Positions 44,977 to 56,312 of a DNA stretch of 64,000 nucleotides are shown piece after piece. Position 1 is the stretch's first letter, and every line of letters begins with the position of its first letter. The notes beneath the pieces were generated by a model. That model was not told the DNA's origin. It saw only the letters and a program-made list of their open reading frames with translations, and did not search any database. The DNA is from Earliella scabrosa (taxonomy: Eukaryota; Basidiomycota; Agaricomycetes; Polyporales; Polyporaceae), in assembly GCA_022605405.1 (NCBI GenBank), contig JABYQQ010000029.1, forward strand, positions 124,001 through 188,000, in the 5' to 3' direction. The position numbers and the translations under genes were made by a program.

Positions 44977-45442
44977 GGTGATGACGGGGAGGTGAGCGGT
45001 TAGAAGTGACAAACTCCATGAGGCGTCTGGCCCTTATGATGGTCTTGCGGACATAGCACGCAGATCAAGGATATGCGATGTCATCGGCATGAGTCCATGC
45101 ATGACAGTATGTCGGGGGCTCAAAGCAGAGCACGACCACCGATTGTTTGGGGCTAAGACGTCGGACACGATACGCGTGGTGGACACAAATGCCAGTCAGC
45201 CGCGTGGAGGACAGTGAGTGACACAGCTGCGTAGGGCCACGCCTCACGGTGCAGTTCTAGTGGGCCCGATAGTGGAGAAATGAAATCAGTGAGCTACCAA
45301 TGCGGCCGCGCTTGGACATTGGTGTCCGGGGTCTGGACACGCTTGAGCCTCGTGGTCAACACGGCACGACATATGAAGGCAAACGGCGCCTTCTTGCTAT
45401 ATAACAGACAAGTATGCGCCCTCGCCCGCGCTCGGATACAAC
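44977..45442. promoter_or_regulatory. Divergent promoter region of genes B and C
   Basis: Both start codons face away from this 466-bp interval. A TATATAA box for C lies at 45398-45404. I see no clear box for B. Shared control of the two genes is plausible but unproven. Confidence 0.5.
45398..45404 (+). promoter_or_regulatory. TATA box of gene C
   Basis: TATATAA lies 39-45 bases upstream of the ATG at 45443. Confidence 0.6.
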
Positions 45443-46855
45443 ATGTCAGGCTCAATGACAATGACCGCCGTTCAGGCCAACAACGCGGTCATCGCTGGAC
45501 GACGAGCTCCAAGATTACCGATCTCCCCGAAACCTCCGAAAGCCTCTCCCTTCCTGACGCAAGTCAACACGTCGACAAGACTGGCTCGAGAAATCCGACA
45601 CACCCTGGTAGACGAACAGCTACAGCTTGCTAGGATTGAGGACAAGTCGGAAAGCACACTGGTACCACGACTCTCCGAGGCCCTTCAAGTGAGTACCTCG
45701 CTCCTTCTCCCGTACTTCGATATTGAGCATCGGTCATAGACCTTCGAGCGTTTGATCTACGCTGCCGAGTCCGCGGCAGTGAGACTATCAACGACCATAA
45801 ACTGTGAGTCAATCTCTGGCGGGTATTCGTGCACTCACAAACGACTCTCAGCATATGTCACGTTGCACAAACATTTGGGCGATTCACGCGCCGTTAGCGA
45901 CATGACAGACGAGTTTGTTGCGCTTCTGAAGGTATGTTGCCTCTTCCTATGGTCAGCGAGAGTGGCTCTCAGACAACACCAGCACATATCCAGTCTTCGA
46001 TACAATCCCGACGGCGAGTTCCTATCTCTCATCCTCGCGCTCGAGAAACTCGGGAGCGACATGAACGCTGCTCTGGGAGAGGGCGACGCTCGTAGACAAC
46101 AGCAGGTCAAAGATGCGAAGAGCGAAGTGACACGTCTCGAGGAGCAGCTCGACGCCTTGCAGTACGCATCAGCGGGGTCTGTCTGCTGTATCCACGAACT
46201 GACCTGTCGTTCTACAGTACCCCGCGCATGAAGGTACATAAAACTTATCGATTCGCTTGAGTTGTCCGAACTGATGTCCCGGATAGAAAGGGACCAGAGC
46301 GCCCAGAGATGGCCAACGGAACTTCATACTTGCGCTCTTCGCGAGTCTCCTCTCTCTGTGGCGTTTAAGTGGAAAGGCGAAGTCGCAAAGCGCTGCTGTT
46401 GCGGAGCTTTCACGCAAGCTGGAGACGGCGAAGACCACGCTCACTGTCGTGCAGACCCAGTTTAACGCCTGTAGCGTGGAAGCCCTCGTGGCTTCAACAC
46501 GCGGAGTGCAACGCAAGCTCGAAGATCTTCGTGGACTCCTGAAAGCAATCTTGACCGATGTCGCAGACAAGGTACGCCCAATCAACCGCTGTTCTATCCG
46601 AGCTCACCGGGTTTCGTATACAGCTGGAAGCCGAAATGCGGACTTACGTCGGTGCGGCGCAGCGCTGCAAGTCGCAGGCGACACGAGTAAGTAGATCGTC
46701 ACCATCGGCGCAGAGTCTTGACATCTTACCGACTCGACGTTCAGGAGAACCAACTAGCTTTGCGAAGTGCGGCCAAACGTATATCGTCATCGTCCGCGAC
46801 CTGGAAGGAGAGGGCACTTATCTTAAGAGACAGTTTCGCGAAAGCTTCGAAATAA
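45443..46855 (+). CDS. Helical family member C, one hydrophobic segment
   Basis: Eight exons: 45443-45688, 45740-45803, 45852-45931, 45983-46161, 46218-46233, 46287-46571, 46624-46686 and 46745-46855; 347 residues, all phases consistent. Residues 1-195 are polar and helical with long heptad-like runs (VTRLEEQLDAL). The 16-nt exon 5 precedes an exon with one hydrophobic stretch (about 207-220, NFILALFASLLSLW), then AELSRKLETAK and KLEDLRGLLKAIL helices. The end, WKERALILRDSF, matches WRERVAVLQEHS of gene E. Exon order and phase (0, 1, 0, 2, 0) are those of B, D and E. A membrane-associating helical protein is inferred; no enzyme motif is present. It is convergent with D (363 bp between stops). 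Confidence 0.75.
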
Positions 46856-47217
46856 CCATGTGCACTTGCTATATTGTTATTTTCCGCTTCTCGTCCCGAA
46901 TGTATTTATCCTTATGGCCACTAGAGCGTGCGTTAGTACTCATAGACACGACGACTTACCTGGACGATGCCCCAGGCTGGCACACTGACTGCAGTACAAG
47001 GGTTACACGCAATTCCAAGTCTACATCTTGCGGACACAGAACCCGTGATTGCCCAGGACGCTACCAGTCTATCCCTATGTCAGCTTTCTCGAGACTCGAG
47101 TATCGATATAGTCAGCATTTCGAGGTATACCGTCGGTCTCCGGGAAGAGGTATATGGAATAATATTAGCCTATGAGTACGAGGCTCGGATAGTGATGGAG
47201 ACAATAGAATGTGAGCT
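46856..47217. other. Intergenic between convergent genes C and D
   Basis: It holds the two 3' UTRs. No other feature is seen. Confidence 0.6.
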
Positions 47218-48803
47218 TCACAGTGACCCCCTGGCGTACTCCCTTAGGAGAACGGCCAGTGTCTTGTATAGCTTGCGAGTGACATAAATCTTGTCAAAGA
47301 ATAGCTGCGCAGGTTGATCAATAGTCGGTCATGTCTCGCGGTTGTGAACGCACATACCCTGTTTGCCGGCGCATCTGGATGAGCCGGAATTTCCAGGTGG
47401 TTTCGTAATTCCTGTATGTCGTTACGGAGCTGCACCAGACATATATTATATGGGCAGCCAAAGTGAGATACGTTACAAGAGCACGTACAGAGTGCCAAAT
47501 GCCTGCAATGGTATCGATCTTGGCTGATAGCTGCTTGATGTCAAAGTTGACCTTACCGAGGTTCCGACCGTACTCGTCGTGCGCGCCCCCTAGCTCGAGT
47601 ATCTCACTTGACACCTTTGCGAGCTCTTCCTTTCTCGCTGCAGGAGAAGTGTGCAGTTGCCACACACACGCCAAACCGTATGCCTCGTACCTTTGTAGTG
47701 CTCCACGAGCCGATGGAACTCGACACCGTGGTCAACAGCAGAGTTGATAGAGCTCTAATAGGATGTCAACGCCGTCGGCTTAGCAAGAGACGATGCTGAT
47801 CCGTACCATGGCGAGAGACATTGCCTCTGGGGAAAGGGTGAGCACCACGATACTGATCGCACCCGCTGTTGCTGCTACGGCGAGAAGGCACCGCATGCCG
47901 ACCTCTATCATCTGAAGACAGCATCGTTAGTTGATACCCTCTGGTAAGCTAAAGCCTTAGAGTACCTGATCTCTAGTTCTTCACATAGGATACGTCGGAT
48001 GAGACAAGAGCATCGTAGAAGGGAGGCTACGTACTGCTTTAACTGTTCATGCAGGATCACGAGCCGCTCATGCAAGGCTGTCAACGTCCGAGGAATCGGT
48101 CCAATGGTTCGTTTCATGACCACTTCGATTTTGACCACAAACTGTCCAACGTCCCTCGACAGTGTCTCAAACTTCACTCGGGTAGATTGGGCTTTCTGCT
48201 CCTTCTCTTCCAAAAACTAGTCGTACGCGAGATTCGTCATCGACGGCCCGTCGCGCACGCGTAATGCAAGACCTACCTTGAGGAAAAATCTCAGCTCCTC
48301 CTTGATAGCTGGAATGTCTGAAAGTGTCGCGGATCGGCGAAGAACCGTGTTTCTGAATTCTGGTGGCTCGTGCCATCAACGATCCTCGAGCTAGCTTGAC
48401 GGGACAGCACGAGAGAACTCACGTTGCAAGAAGACTGCGGCCTCGCTAGCATTTGCACGACTCGCATCAAGATAATTAGAAAAGGTCTGAGAGTTGTCTG
48501 ATGTTAGATATCCCCCGTCGAGAGGGTGGTACGCACAATGTACAGCTCTCTCCATTGTGTGCACAAATCCTCAATCATGATTCCTCCGTCCGGGTCCTCA
48601 GACGAGATCTCCGCAAAGCGCCGTATATCCGTCTCCACCTCTACGAACGCGTTACGGATGACCTGAACGGTGGTCTTGAGATCGCGTATGGCCGCGACCG
48701 TCTGAGACTCTACGCCCCGCAGTTTGAGGGCTTTCAGGAATGTGATACAGTTACTGCTCTGGATCCTCCGGAAGGGGTGACGCTCGAGGAACGAGGGTGC
48801 CAT
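47218..48803 (-). CDS. Helical family member D, one hydrophobic segment
   Basis: Ten exons on the minus strand: 48803-48537, 48486-48423, 48359-48277, 48216-48035, 47972-47966, 47911-47807, 47754-47691, 47637-47489, 47429-47358 and 47304-47218; 359 residues, all phases consistent. Exon 5 is only 7 nt (AGATCAG) between introns of 62 and 54 nt. Exon 6 encodes a hydrophobic helix (about 208-228, RCLLAVAATAGAISIVVLTL). The C-terminal part has QLSAKIDTIAGIW, LRNDIQELRNHL and AVLLREYARGSL, matching A and B. Exon phases of the first four exons equal those of B, C and E. Function is unknown; architecture suggests a helical protein that inserts in or sits on membranes. Confidence 0.75.
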
Positions 48804-51800
48804 GGCTGGATAGGGAAGCGAGAGAGCTTGTGGCAGCCAGGCAGAACGCGCAAGGTAATGCACCCCTGTGATCGCGAAACGTCATCCTCTCAAATAGCAC
48901 TCGCGACAGCGGGTGACACGCCACGCACAAATGGAAGAACTGCATTCTCACCTCTGTCCTGGTACTGCATCCATGCACACGCAATGTGTTCCGCTCGAGG
49001 AGAGCACGACCTATGAGGGCACGAACATGGGTCTTCGCCTCCCTTTTTGAGGATTCAAGACGAACTCGCACTCTATGTCCTGCGTGGCTATTACCGTACC
49101 TATCGGAACGCGACTAGATCCTGGTACACGCATAACTTCGGAGGACTCGACGCACCAGGGATCGAAGACAACCCGCTGCTCATGGAGTCCAGCCAGCGAT
49201 AGCGAATTCCTGGCCTTGCCTTGGTTTCCGAGGTCCATCGTCAGATCTGGTCCTCATTGCAAGAGCATGTCCTACATACCACTCTCCGCCCGACTGACGT
49301 CGTCATATGATTATAGAAACAGGACGGCTATCGAGATCTAGCAGCATGTATACAATGCTAGTACTCGTCAGGCACCATATCGCGACCTTATGGTCATCGT
49401 GTCTCGCGTTTCGCTCAGCGTATCGGAGGACCGTGAGAGGCATCACCTCGTATGGTGTGCTCAGAGACGGCTGGCAACCCGGATGTCAATGCATATGAAC
49501 CCTGGCTATCCGGGTGCGATTGCGCTGTGCTGTTCCACCACGCCGCACCCATTCGGGTGGCCTGATGTGCGCCGACTACGAATGGTTCGAAGACGCTCTA
49601 TCGAGATGGTCAGTGTCGACGATCTGCTTGTCGCGATGGCGTCAGAAGCCCACATACCTGGCGTCGTGGTTACGCCACCGGCGGCTTGCCCGTCCCGCGC
49701 AGAACAGTATTCATGTATGTATCCTCTGCGTGTGAAACTCAGAAGGTACACGACAGGCGATGAAGACCCGCGCCAGTCTCTGCGTCTCTGAACTGCTGTC
49801 GCAGGAGAGGGCGAGCCCTCGCGCGTGCGAGGCGAGCACTCTGTCGCCTCTCGACAGCTGAGCAATACAGCAATCCGTGTCTCCTCGGGCAAGTACGAGT
49901 GAGGATAGAAGAACCCAGCGTACGGCTGGCGATACTCTCGTCCTCAGACGTCGTTTGCCATGATCATGTTACTGGCCTTGAGCGCTACAGAACCAGCAAT
50001 CTGAGGCTCGGTGAGCATCGGAGCAGCTACGAGGCGAGAGGAGACTGACCCTAATCCGTACGACAGACTGACGAGCGAGTCGCGCCAGGTACTACCATAT
50101 GACGGTGGTATCCGCCACATATGGTGCAGCTTGGACGATTCATCGTGCATGCGCACCGAGCTTACTGGATGAGAGGACTCCAAATGCATGCGGTGGCTCG
50201 CGAACGTGTATGAATACTGTGAGCGACAACTATGAGCATCATGAGATCGGCGGCTCCAGAGCGTCGACGACGTACGTACGGTTGAACAGAGTCTCCTAGA
50301 TGACTTGAGGCGTCACCACCACGGAAAATCGATAGCATCGAGAGCGGGGTGGCTTACAGCTCTGTCCATGCTCGTGATGGTAGTGAACGGGAGGGGTGGA
50401 AGGGTGAGACGGGAGCGGCGTCGCACAACGGCGGCAACTGAGCACGCACGGGCGGTTCCCGTGATGCAGCAACTGAGAACGACATGGCATGCACAGGGAT
50501 CGCAATACCAGGTCTATATTGCAGTACGTACTACATGCACGTCCGTGCAGGAAGGACTGGAATGCGTGTGTGACATTCCCCCAACGGGCAAGCCACACCA
50601 ATCGCAATCGGTGTCGCAGTTGTGCGTCATCGGGGAGGGGGGTTGGGGACAGGCAGTCGAGGAAAGGAGAGATCGGCATGAACAGCGTACCTCTATTATG
50701 ACCGAGCGCAGGCGCAACTGGTGTATGTCCACGTTCAACGTTCAGGTCCCGGACGAGAAGTGCTTCAACGGCATCGAGCTACCCGGGATAGTCTCCGGTA
50801 CGGTCGGTTCGGTTGGAGATGCTGGCGTGTGCGAAAATCGATAGAGCCTCACAGAAGGGTTTGGGAATCGGCAGATGATGAGCGTGCCATTGCGGGAAGC
50901 GCAGTTGAGTCAATCCCGATGTCGACCTGGTCTAGATAGCGAGCGGAGCAAACGATCAGCGGCCAAACAAACGACAGCTCTGGGAGTGCATGAGCTCGCG
51001 AGCAGTGGATAACGCCCCTCATACCCAACGACGCTGCAGCAAGACACGAGACTCTGCGTGGCGGCGCAGGTCTCAGACGACTGTGTGCCGTCTACAGTCG
51101 GATCGACTGTCATCGTGCGATGGCACGGTGGGGGTATGGAAGTCCATCTAGGCTTCCAAGTGCAGTGACGTTCGTCATTGCTCTGATCTATTGACCAGAC
51201 GAGTACTCTTGCTGCATTGCGCAGCGGACACCCTGAACGTCCGATCTCCTGATCGAAACGAACACATACTGCTGCATTACGTAGCAGATACTTCAGAGTC
51301 CTCATATGCGCACTACGCGTCATCGATGCGACGCTCAGTAAAGCATGGACTCCGTCGGTGTGTCTCAATGCTCTGTCGCAGGAGACGGCCAACTCTCCCG
51401 CTCGCAAGTGACCACAAGTGGCACTGGAATTAGGGCGATAGGGCATATCCACAAGCTCTCTTGCACGGTGCCACAGGACACAACAACAGAGGGAGATCTA
51501 GACGATGAGACTCACCAGAGAAACCAATACCGCCTCATCCTGCGGACTTCGACTGTGTGGAAGGCGAGGAACAACGCTAACTGCCAGTGCAAGTCACAGA
51601 AAAGAGAAGTAGGTAGGGACAGTCAGGATCAGGAGGCGGGAGCAGGGCGGGAGTAAGGAACAAAGAGGATTTGTGTGCACCGCTCGAGCGGAGCAGAGAA
51701 ACATGGCCTTCGGAGTAAGTCGGAGTGTGAAAAAGGCGCTTACGTAACCCTCAGCTAGCGGGTCTCTACAATGTCATGCTCTAGCTTCGATGTCCTTGCA

Positions 51801-51917
51801 TTACTGCCGCACTTCATCAAGCGCGACAGCCCAGGGCCAGGCCCTAAATCTAATCAAGGGACGTCGACGTCGTCGAACAAGCCGCCTATGGTCTCCATCT
51901 TGTCTCCCGGGAGGCTC
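48804..51917. other. Gene-free stretch
   Basis: About 3 kb with no phase-consistent exons, recognisable domain or RNA gene. The longest frames (50305-50844 plus, 50910-51452 minus) have chance-like composition. It probably includes gene D's promoter at its left end. Fragments of repeats unique to this window were not detected until 51918. Confidence 0.45.
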
Positions 51918-52488
51918 CTTCACATCTCACTCTACTCGTATAGCCGTGTCGCGTTCTGCAATAACTTTACAAACCTCCGGGCGTTACTAATTCGCCCGAG
52001 GGATCGCTGACGTCGCGAGCTGCTCATGCGAGAACTTGTTGACCTCCGTCCTCTCACAGGGAAATGCCCGAGCAATACTGACCAAGCAGCAAGATCTGAT
52101 CAGACACCCGAATAGGAAACTCAGCCGCCCGCCCCTGTCTGCAAAGAACAGGCGGTCATGAGGCTGGGGCCAGTGATGACTACAATCCTTCCCAGCAATC
52201 GGCGACCGCAATCATCGGGCCCGACACAAACTGGATCGAAGTTCGTGTTAGATCATTGAACGAGCTATGGAACCGACTGAAGGAATGCTACGGTTCTGCC
52301 CAGTGCCGACACAGTCGAGTCGCGCAGTCAACTCGGTCATCGACTTAATAAGCTCCTGCTAGACCGAGCCTCAGTGATCCTTCACCGAAGTCCAAGTCGT
52401 TCAGTCCGAGGCTGACTAACATAGTTACGTCTCTAGCACAGTGAAGGATTGTCGACATCCTAGGATCATTGTAGAGAGGACCCATGGC
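51918..52488 (+). repeat. Dispersed repeat, copy 2
   Basis: Similar to 37095-37473 in the same orientation, with about 190 extra bases near 52087-52283 that copy 1 lacks. It ends about 25 bases before the TATA box of the dehydrogenase gene, so it forms that gene's upstream region. Copy 1 lies just before an F-box relic. Confidence 0.8.
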
Positions 52489-52513
52489 TTCCGCTGGGGG
52501 GTGGCACCTGAGG

Positions 52514-52519
52514 TATAAA
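52514..52519 (+). promoter_or_regulatory. TATA box of the dehydrogenase gene
   Basis: TATAAA lies about 80 bases upstream of the ATG at 52598, directly after the dispersed repeat. Confidence 0.6.
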
Positions 52520-52597
52520 GAGGTTATGCATCTTCACATCGCTTCTCATTCCATAGCAGACCCCCACTACTTGCTGCCCAGTCTCAACTGCCCAACA

Positions 52598-53565
52598 ATG
52601 TCAACGATAACTTGGTTGATCACCGGGTGAGCATCCCTCGCTGACAAGGCTTGCGTCGAGTATATACTAACTCGATAACCGCACAGAACCTCTCGGGGAA
52701 TCGGTCTGGCCCTCACAGCCCGCCTGCTACAAGACCCCTCCAACATCGTCGTCGCGGCGTGTCGCAACCCTGACAAGGCAGCCACCTTGAACGAGCTCAA
52801 GCGCACCGCGAAGGGCAAGCTCTACGTCGTCAAGATCGACGTCACTGACGAAGCGTCCATCCGTAACTCTTATGACGAAGTCGCGTCAATCGTTGGCGAC
52901 AAAGGAATTGACATCCTCTACAATAATGCCGGCATTGTAGGCCTCATATTTTGCGTGCCGCTTCGATATCACGCTGATAGTCTATCACGGCTGTACTATA
53001 GCTCCTGGCGAACGACAAGCCGTTCTCGATGTCGACCGAGCTGCTCATGCAGCAGTTCCTGACGAACGTCGCCGGACCCGCGCTCGTCAGCCAGACTTTC
53101 CTCCCGCTCGTAGAGAAGAGCGTGCGGAAGATGGTCGTGAACGTAACGTCGCTGCTCGCGAGCATCGGCTCGAAGCTGGATGTCCGCTACTCGCCGTACT
53201 CGATCACCAAAACCGCGTTGAACATGCTCGTACGTGCCCCCTTGTCCACTGCTCAATGTGGACGCAGAGGTCAGGCATAGGCTGATCCTCAACTTGCGAC
53301 AGACATACAAGCAGGTGGTGGAGCGCCCCGACCTCACCATCATCGCGCTCGACCCTGGCTGGGCCAAGACCGGTATGTGTGGTTACCGTTGCACACAGCC
53401 TGCGTCATCTCACATGTCCCTGGTCGTATAACAAAGCTCGGTGGGCCCGACGCCCCCGTTGAAGTTGAGGACAGCGTTACGGGCATCATCAACATCCTCG
53501 GCGGGGTGAAGCACGAGGACAGCGGCGCGTTCATCATGTACAATGGAACCCGCCTCCCGTGGTAG
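52598..53565 (+). CDS. Short-chain dehydrogenase/reductase (SDR), probable splice lesion
   Basis: Exons 52598-52626, 52687-52936, 53002-53229 and 53303-53372 join in phase; a last coding segment follows to 53565. Classical SDRs are cytosolic NAD(P)(H)-dependent oxidoreductases. The nucleotide-binding motif TGTSRGIG is split by intron 1, then come KIDVTDEASI, NNAGI, the catalytic Ser in NVTSLLASIG and the YSITK (YxxxK) pair, and LDPGWAKT. The final segment (LGGPDAPVEVEDSV...MYNGTRLPW) is clearly SDR C-terminus, but the last intron (gtatgt at 53373) has no AG in the right place: the frame needs an acceptor before AG|CTC where the sequence reads aacaa. A G-to-A change in the acceptor would explain it. 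The substrate is unknown. Confidence 0.75.
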
Positions 53566-53577
53566 TAAAATTGTAAA

Positions 53578-54060
53578 CTAGCTAGAGACCTCCTGCTCAA
53601 TTTGAATGAGCTTCTCCGCTCCGTCCCAGATCCACGCCGCGGCGACGTGTCTGCCCTCGCGGATTACCTGCGGAATACCAGTGCTGCCAGTGGGCTGCGT
53701 CAGTCGAGCACCAAAGCGCGCTGCGCGAGGGACAGAGCGCGAACAGATAGTGACTACTCCCGCCAACGCCTCGTGGTAGGAGTTGCTCCCACCGTGGAGG
53801 ACGAAGCAGACGACGCAGCCCGTCCTCAGGATAGCGATCGGGTCCGGCTTCAGCCAATCGACGAGCACGATCCGGTCGCCATATGACGCGAGGCCACGCA
53901 GCTCGTACTCGTCCTGCTTCTGGAGCTGCACGTCCTTCCTCGCGTCCAGAAGACGCTACTGTAAATGTGTCCGGCGGCCTCTTCGCTGAGGCGGACGAGG
54001 GAGCCGAGCACGATAAAGACGGTGCGGGATAGTCGTGAGCTCCTTGGATGCGCGCGGCGA
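53578..54060 (-). pseudogene. UDP-glycosyltransferase relic (C-terminal half)
   Basis: The minus frame 53931-53578 reads YGDRIVLVDWLKPDPIAIL and CVVCFVLHGGSNSYHEAL, the sugar-nucleotide-binding signature of GT1 UDP-glycosyltransferases (W.PQ..IL..., THCG.NS..E), followed by GVV in place of GVP. Upstream, in another frame near 54030, VFIVLGSLVRLSEEAAGHI matches the preceding V.YVSFGS element. The N-terminal acceptor-binding half is missing and the parts are in different frames, so this is a broken remnant. Confidence 0.75.
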
Positions 54061-54085
54061 TGTACATACGTATCATTCGAGTAAA

Positions 54086-55418
54086 CTACAATATCATCAC
54101 ACTGTGCTCTTGCAACACAGCAACTCTCTCCCTCCATACCGCGCATGAGGATGTAATGCGAATGGAGGCGTGATGGAGAACCAATCGGTTCTCCTGAGCT
54201 CCATGATGAATTTTGGGGCATATGGAATATACGATAATCTGAATGCTCACCGGAGAGGAATTGATCGTCACATCCTGCGCCGCACTCAGGAATCCTTCGA
54301 TTTCCGCCTTCAGCTGTGTAATTATACGATGGCACTCAGCGGCGTCGCGCATGTGGGACTTAGTGGTAACGTACCTCCGCTGTGAGCTCGACCCAGATTT
54401 CCTTGAGCACGTCGCACAGAGCATCGAGGTCGACCCGCACGGAATGCATCACATGGAGGATCTTGTCCGCATCGACGTCCTCTAGCTCGCTTTTTGCCAC
54501 TTTGAGCCTAAATCTTTCGGATATGACCTTTTGCGAGGCAAGATCAACCTTTCGCATCATTTGGCGAAGGTTCGAGGTTGTGACTCTCTCTGGTGGGTCA
54601 CCTCCCCACAACATCCTTCCGATTAAGGAAACGATGTTGTCCACGGTGTGAGGAGGAGTACTCCTTCCTTGTTCGAGTCTCCGAACCTAGCAATGGTCGT
54701 TAGTATCGATGAAACAAGCTGTCCGGAAGTTTCACCTTCTCCTGCAAGCTAATGATGCATGTCAGTACATCCAGCTTGTGTAGGCCGACGGACGCCCACC
54801 TGAGCAGTTCGCTCTCAAGCTTCGTGACTTCTGACTCTATCTCGTTGACCTTCCTGCGCACTGTGGCGTCACTATTTGTATTCCGGAACTCGTCAGACAG
54901 CTGCGAGACCATTATGTTCAAGGATGCGATTCCATCATCGACTTTGAAGTCGAGCTGCGAGATTGCCTGAAAGCGAGGGGTGAGCATCAGGAGAGCCGAG
55001 AATGAGAACGACATCATTTACCTCATGAAGCGCCTTGAATTCTGCAATCAAGTCGTCGAGCACGCTCGAGTCTTCGAGATACGGGTGGAATGTGAGATAC
55101 GCTGGATACCAATTAGCGAGTTTCACTGCTTATTAGGATGAACTGACAGTTGATCTTGAAGGAAAGAACGATCAGAGACGTATCTGCAGCTTCCAATGTG
55201 CTCTCGTAATGCTTGTAAGAGAGGTCAGTCATGCGGTACGCCACGACTGGGACCAGACTAACCCATACCTGTCGGAGCTCTTTCCACTGCTTCAGAAAAT
55301 CCGTATGGGAGACAGTATCGACACGCCCCAGCTTGTAAGATGTGTCGTCAAGCGTGAGACGCAATTTCCGAGCAATTGCGTTTGTCGACTTGATTTTGTC
55401 AACGATTTGTACAGACAT
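54086..55418 (-). CDS. Helical family member E
   Basis: Eight exons on the minus strand: 55418-55269, 55211-55148, 55101-55022, 54966-54800, 54748-54736, 54686-54375, 54334-54251 and 54193-54086; 325 residues, all phases consistent. Landmarks shared with the family are WKELRQ| at the end of exon 1, DLIAEFKALHE| at the end of exon 3, EVTKLESELL before the micro-exon and DLDALCDVLKEIW near the C-terminus. Exon 5 is 13 nt. The exon after it has only a weak, amphipathic hydrophobic patch (about 175-186, NIVSLIGRMLWG). Its last exon starts GAGAAC and ends WRERVAVLQEHS like gene C. Helical and coiled-coil throughout; function unknown. It lies about 5 kb from the rest of the cluster, separated by the dehydrogenase and the glycosyltransferase relic. 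Confidence 0.75.
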
Positions 55419-55464
55419 CGAGGGGAGTCGTATCGGTTGGAGACAAATGAGCTCGAGTTAGAAC

Positions 55465-55470
55465 TATATA
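55465..55470 (-). promoter_or_regulatory. TATA box of gene E
   Basis: TATATA lies 47-52 bases upstream of the gene E ATG at 55418. Confidence 0.6.
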
Positions 55471-56223
55471 GGAGGCCTAGGTCCCCTGTTGTTATGAAAG
55501 GTGTTGAAGAACACAGAACGCCCTCTGACAGGCTGTTGCGAGCTGGCTTGCGAGCATGAGGCGTCTGCGGGTGCGTGCTAGTGAGATCGGACTCGCCCCG
55601 GCGCCGACGCCAACCAGTTTTGATGTATCATGATTCAGCGGCGAAATGTAGCAACCAATGTGCCTCTCTTGAAAGCGCGTCCATCCCACAGTTCTCTGTC
55701 TTGATGGTTTGGCATTCAAGACATCGGAATCCTAGTAATAGGAATTCATCAACAGGGTGCGCTCTCGTGAGGCCACCGAACTGTCCAGAGCATCCAACAC
55801 CGACATCCGGAACATCGCCAGGTGAGTATCGATCACCCTAAAGGATCGACTATCATCCTTTTCTATTATGGTCAGCAACGGAGACTACGATCACCCGCAC
55901 TCTGCACATTCTGCCCAGTGCCAACTTACAGCAGGCGGTAGGCCGGCCCGGGCAATCCGGGCCGTCGCATAAACTTGAAAGTTAAAGCGCTTCGTGGCGC
56001 AATCGCGCATAAAAACGATATCGAGACTGAGTGAACGCACTATGGTCAGTGGTCTCCTAGTAAACGCGTGATACGTAAGGCCAGGCGGGCAATTACGCCA
56101 TAAATCGTCAACCACGGATGGCGCTGCCCGCATGCCTAGCGGTCAAGGGTACTCCTTCGCGCCATAGCCATCGAGTATGAGCCCATGGCTTCCGGAAAAA
56201 TGACACCCACCTCGCCTCGAGAC
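55471..56223. other. Intergenic between gene E and the transporter
   Basis: It contains a GC-rich inverted repeat near 55945-55967 (ggcccgggcaatccgggcc) that could form a hairpin, and the short block ttctgcccagtgcc near 55910 that also occurs in the dispersed repeat. No gene was found. Confidence 0.5.
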
Positions 56224-56229
56224 TATATA
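56224..56229 (+). promoter_or_regulatory. TATA box of the transporter gene
   Basis: TATATA lies 84-89 bases upstream of the ATG at 56313. Confidence 0.6.
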
Positions 56230-56312
56230 GTGGGTGTCATGAGTCGACGACAGCCTTTACCGGCTTTCCGCGACAACGACCGTAGGCTGGAGACACTGGC
56301 AAGCGCACGACA

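Noticed and set aside
55945..55967. GC-rich inverted repeat as a mobile-element end or terminator
   Set aside because: There is no second end, no target duplication and no nearby transcript ending that it would serve.
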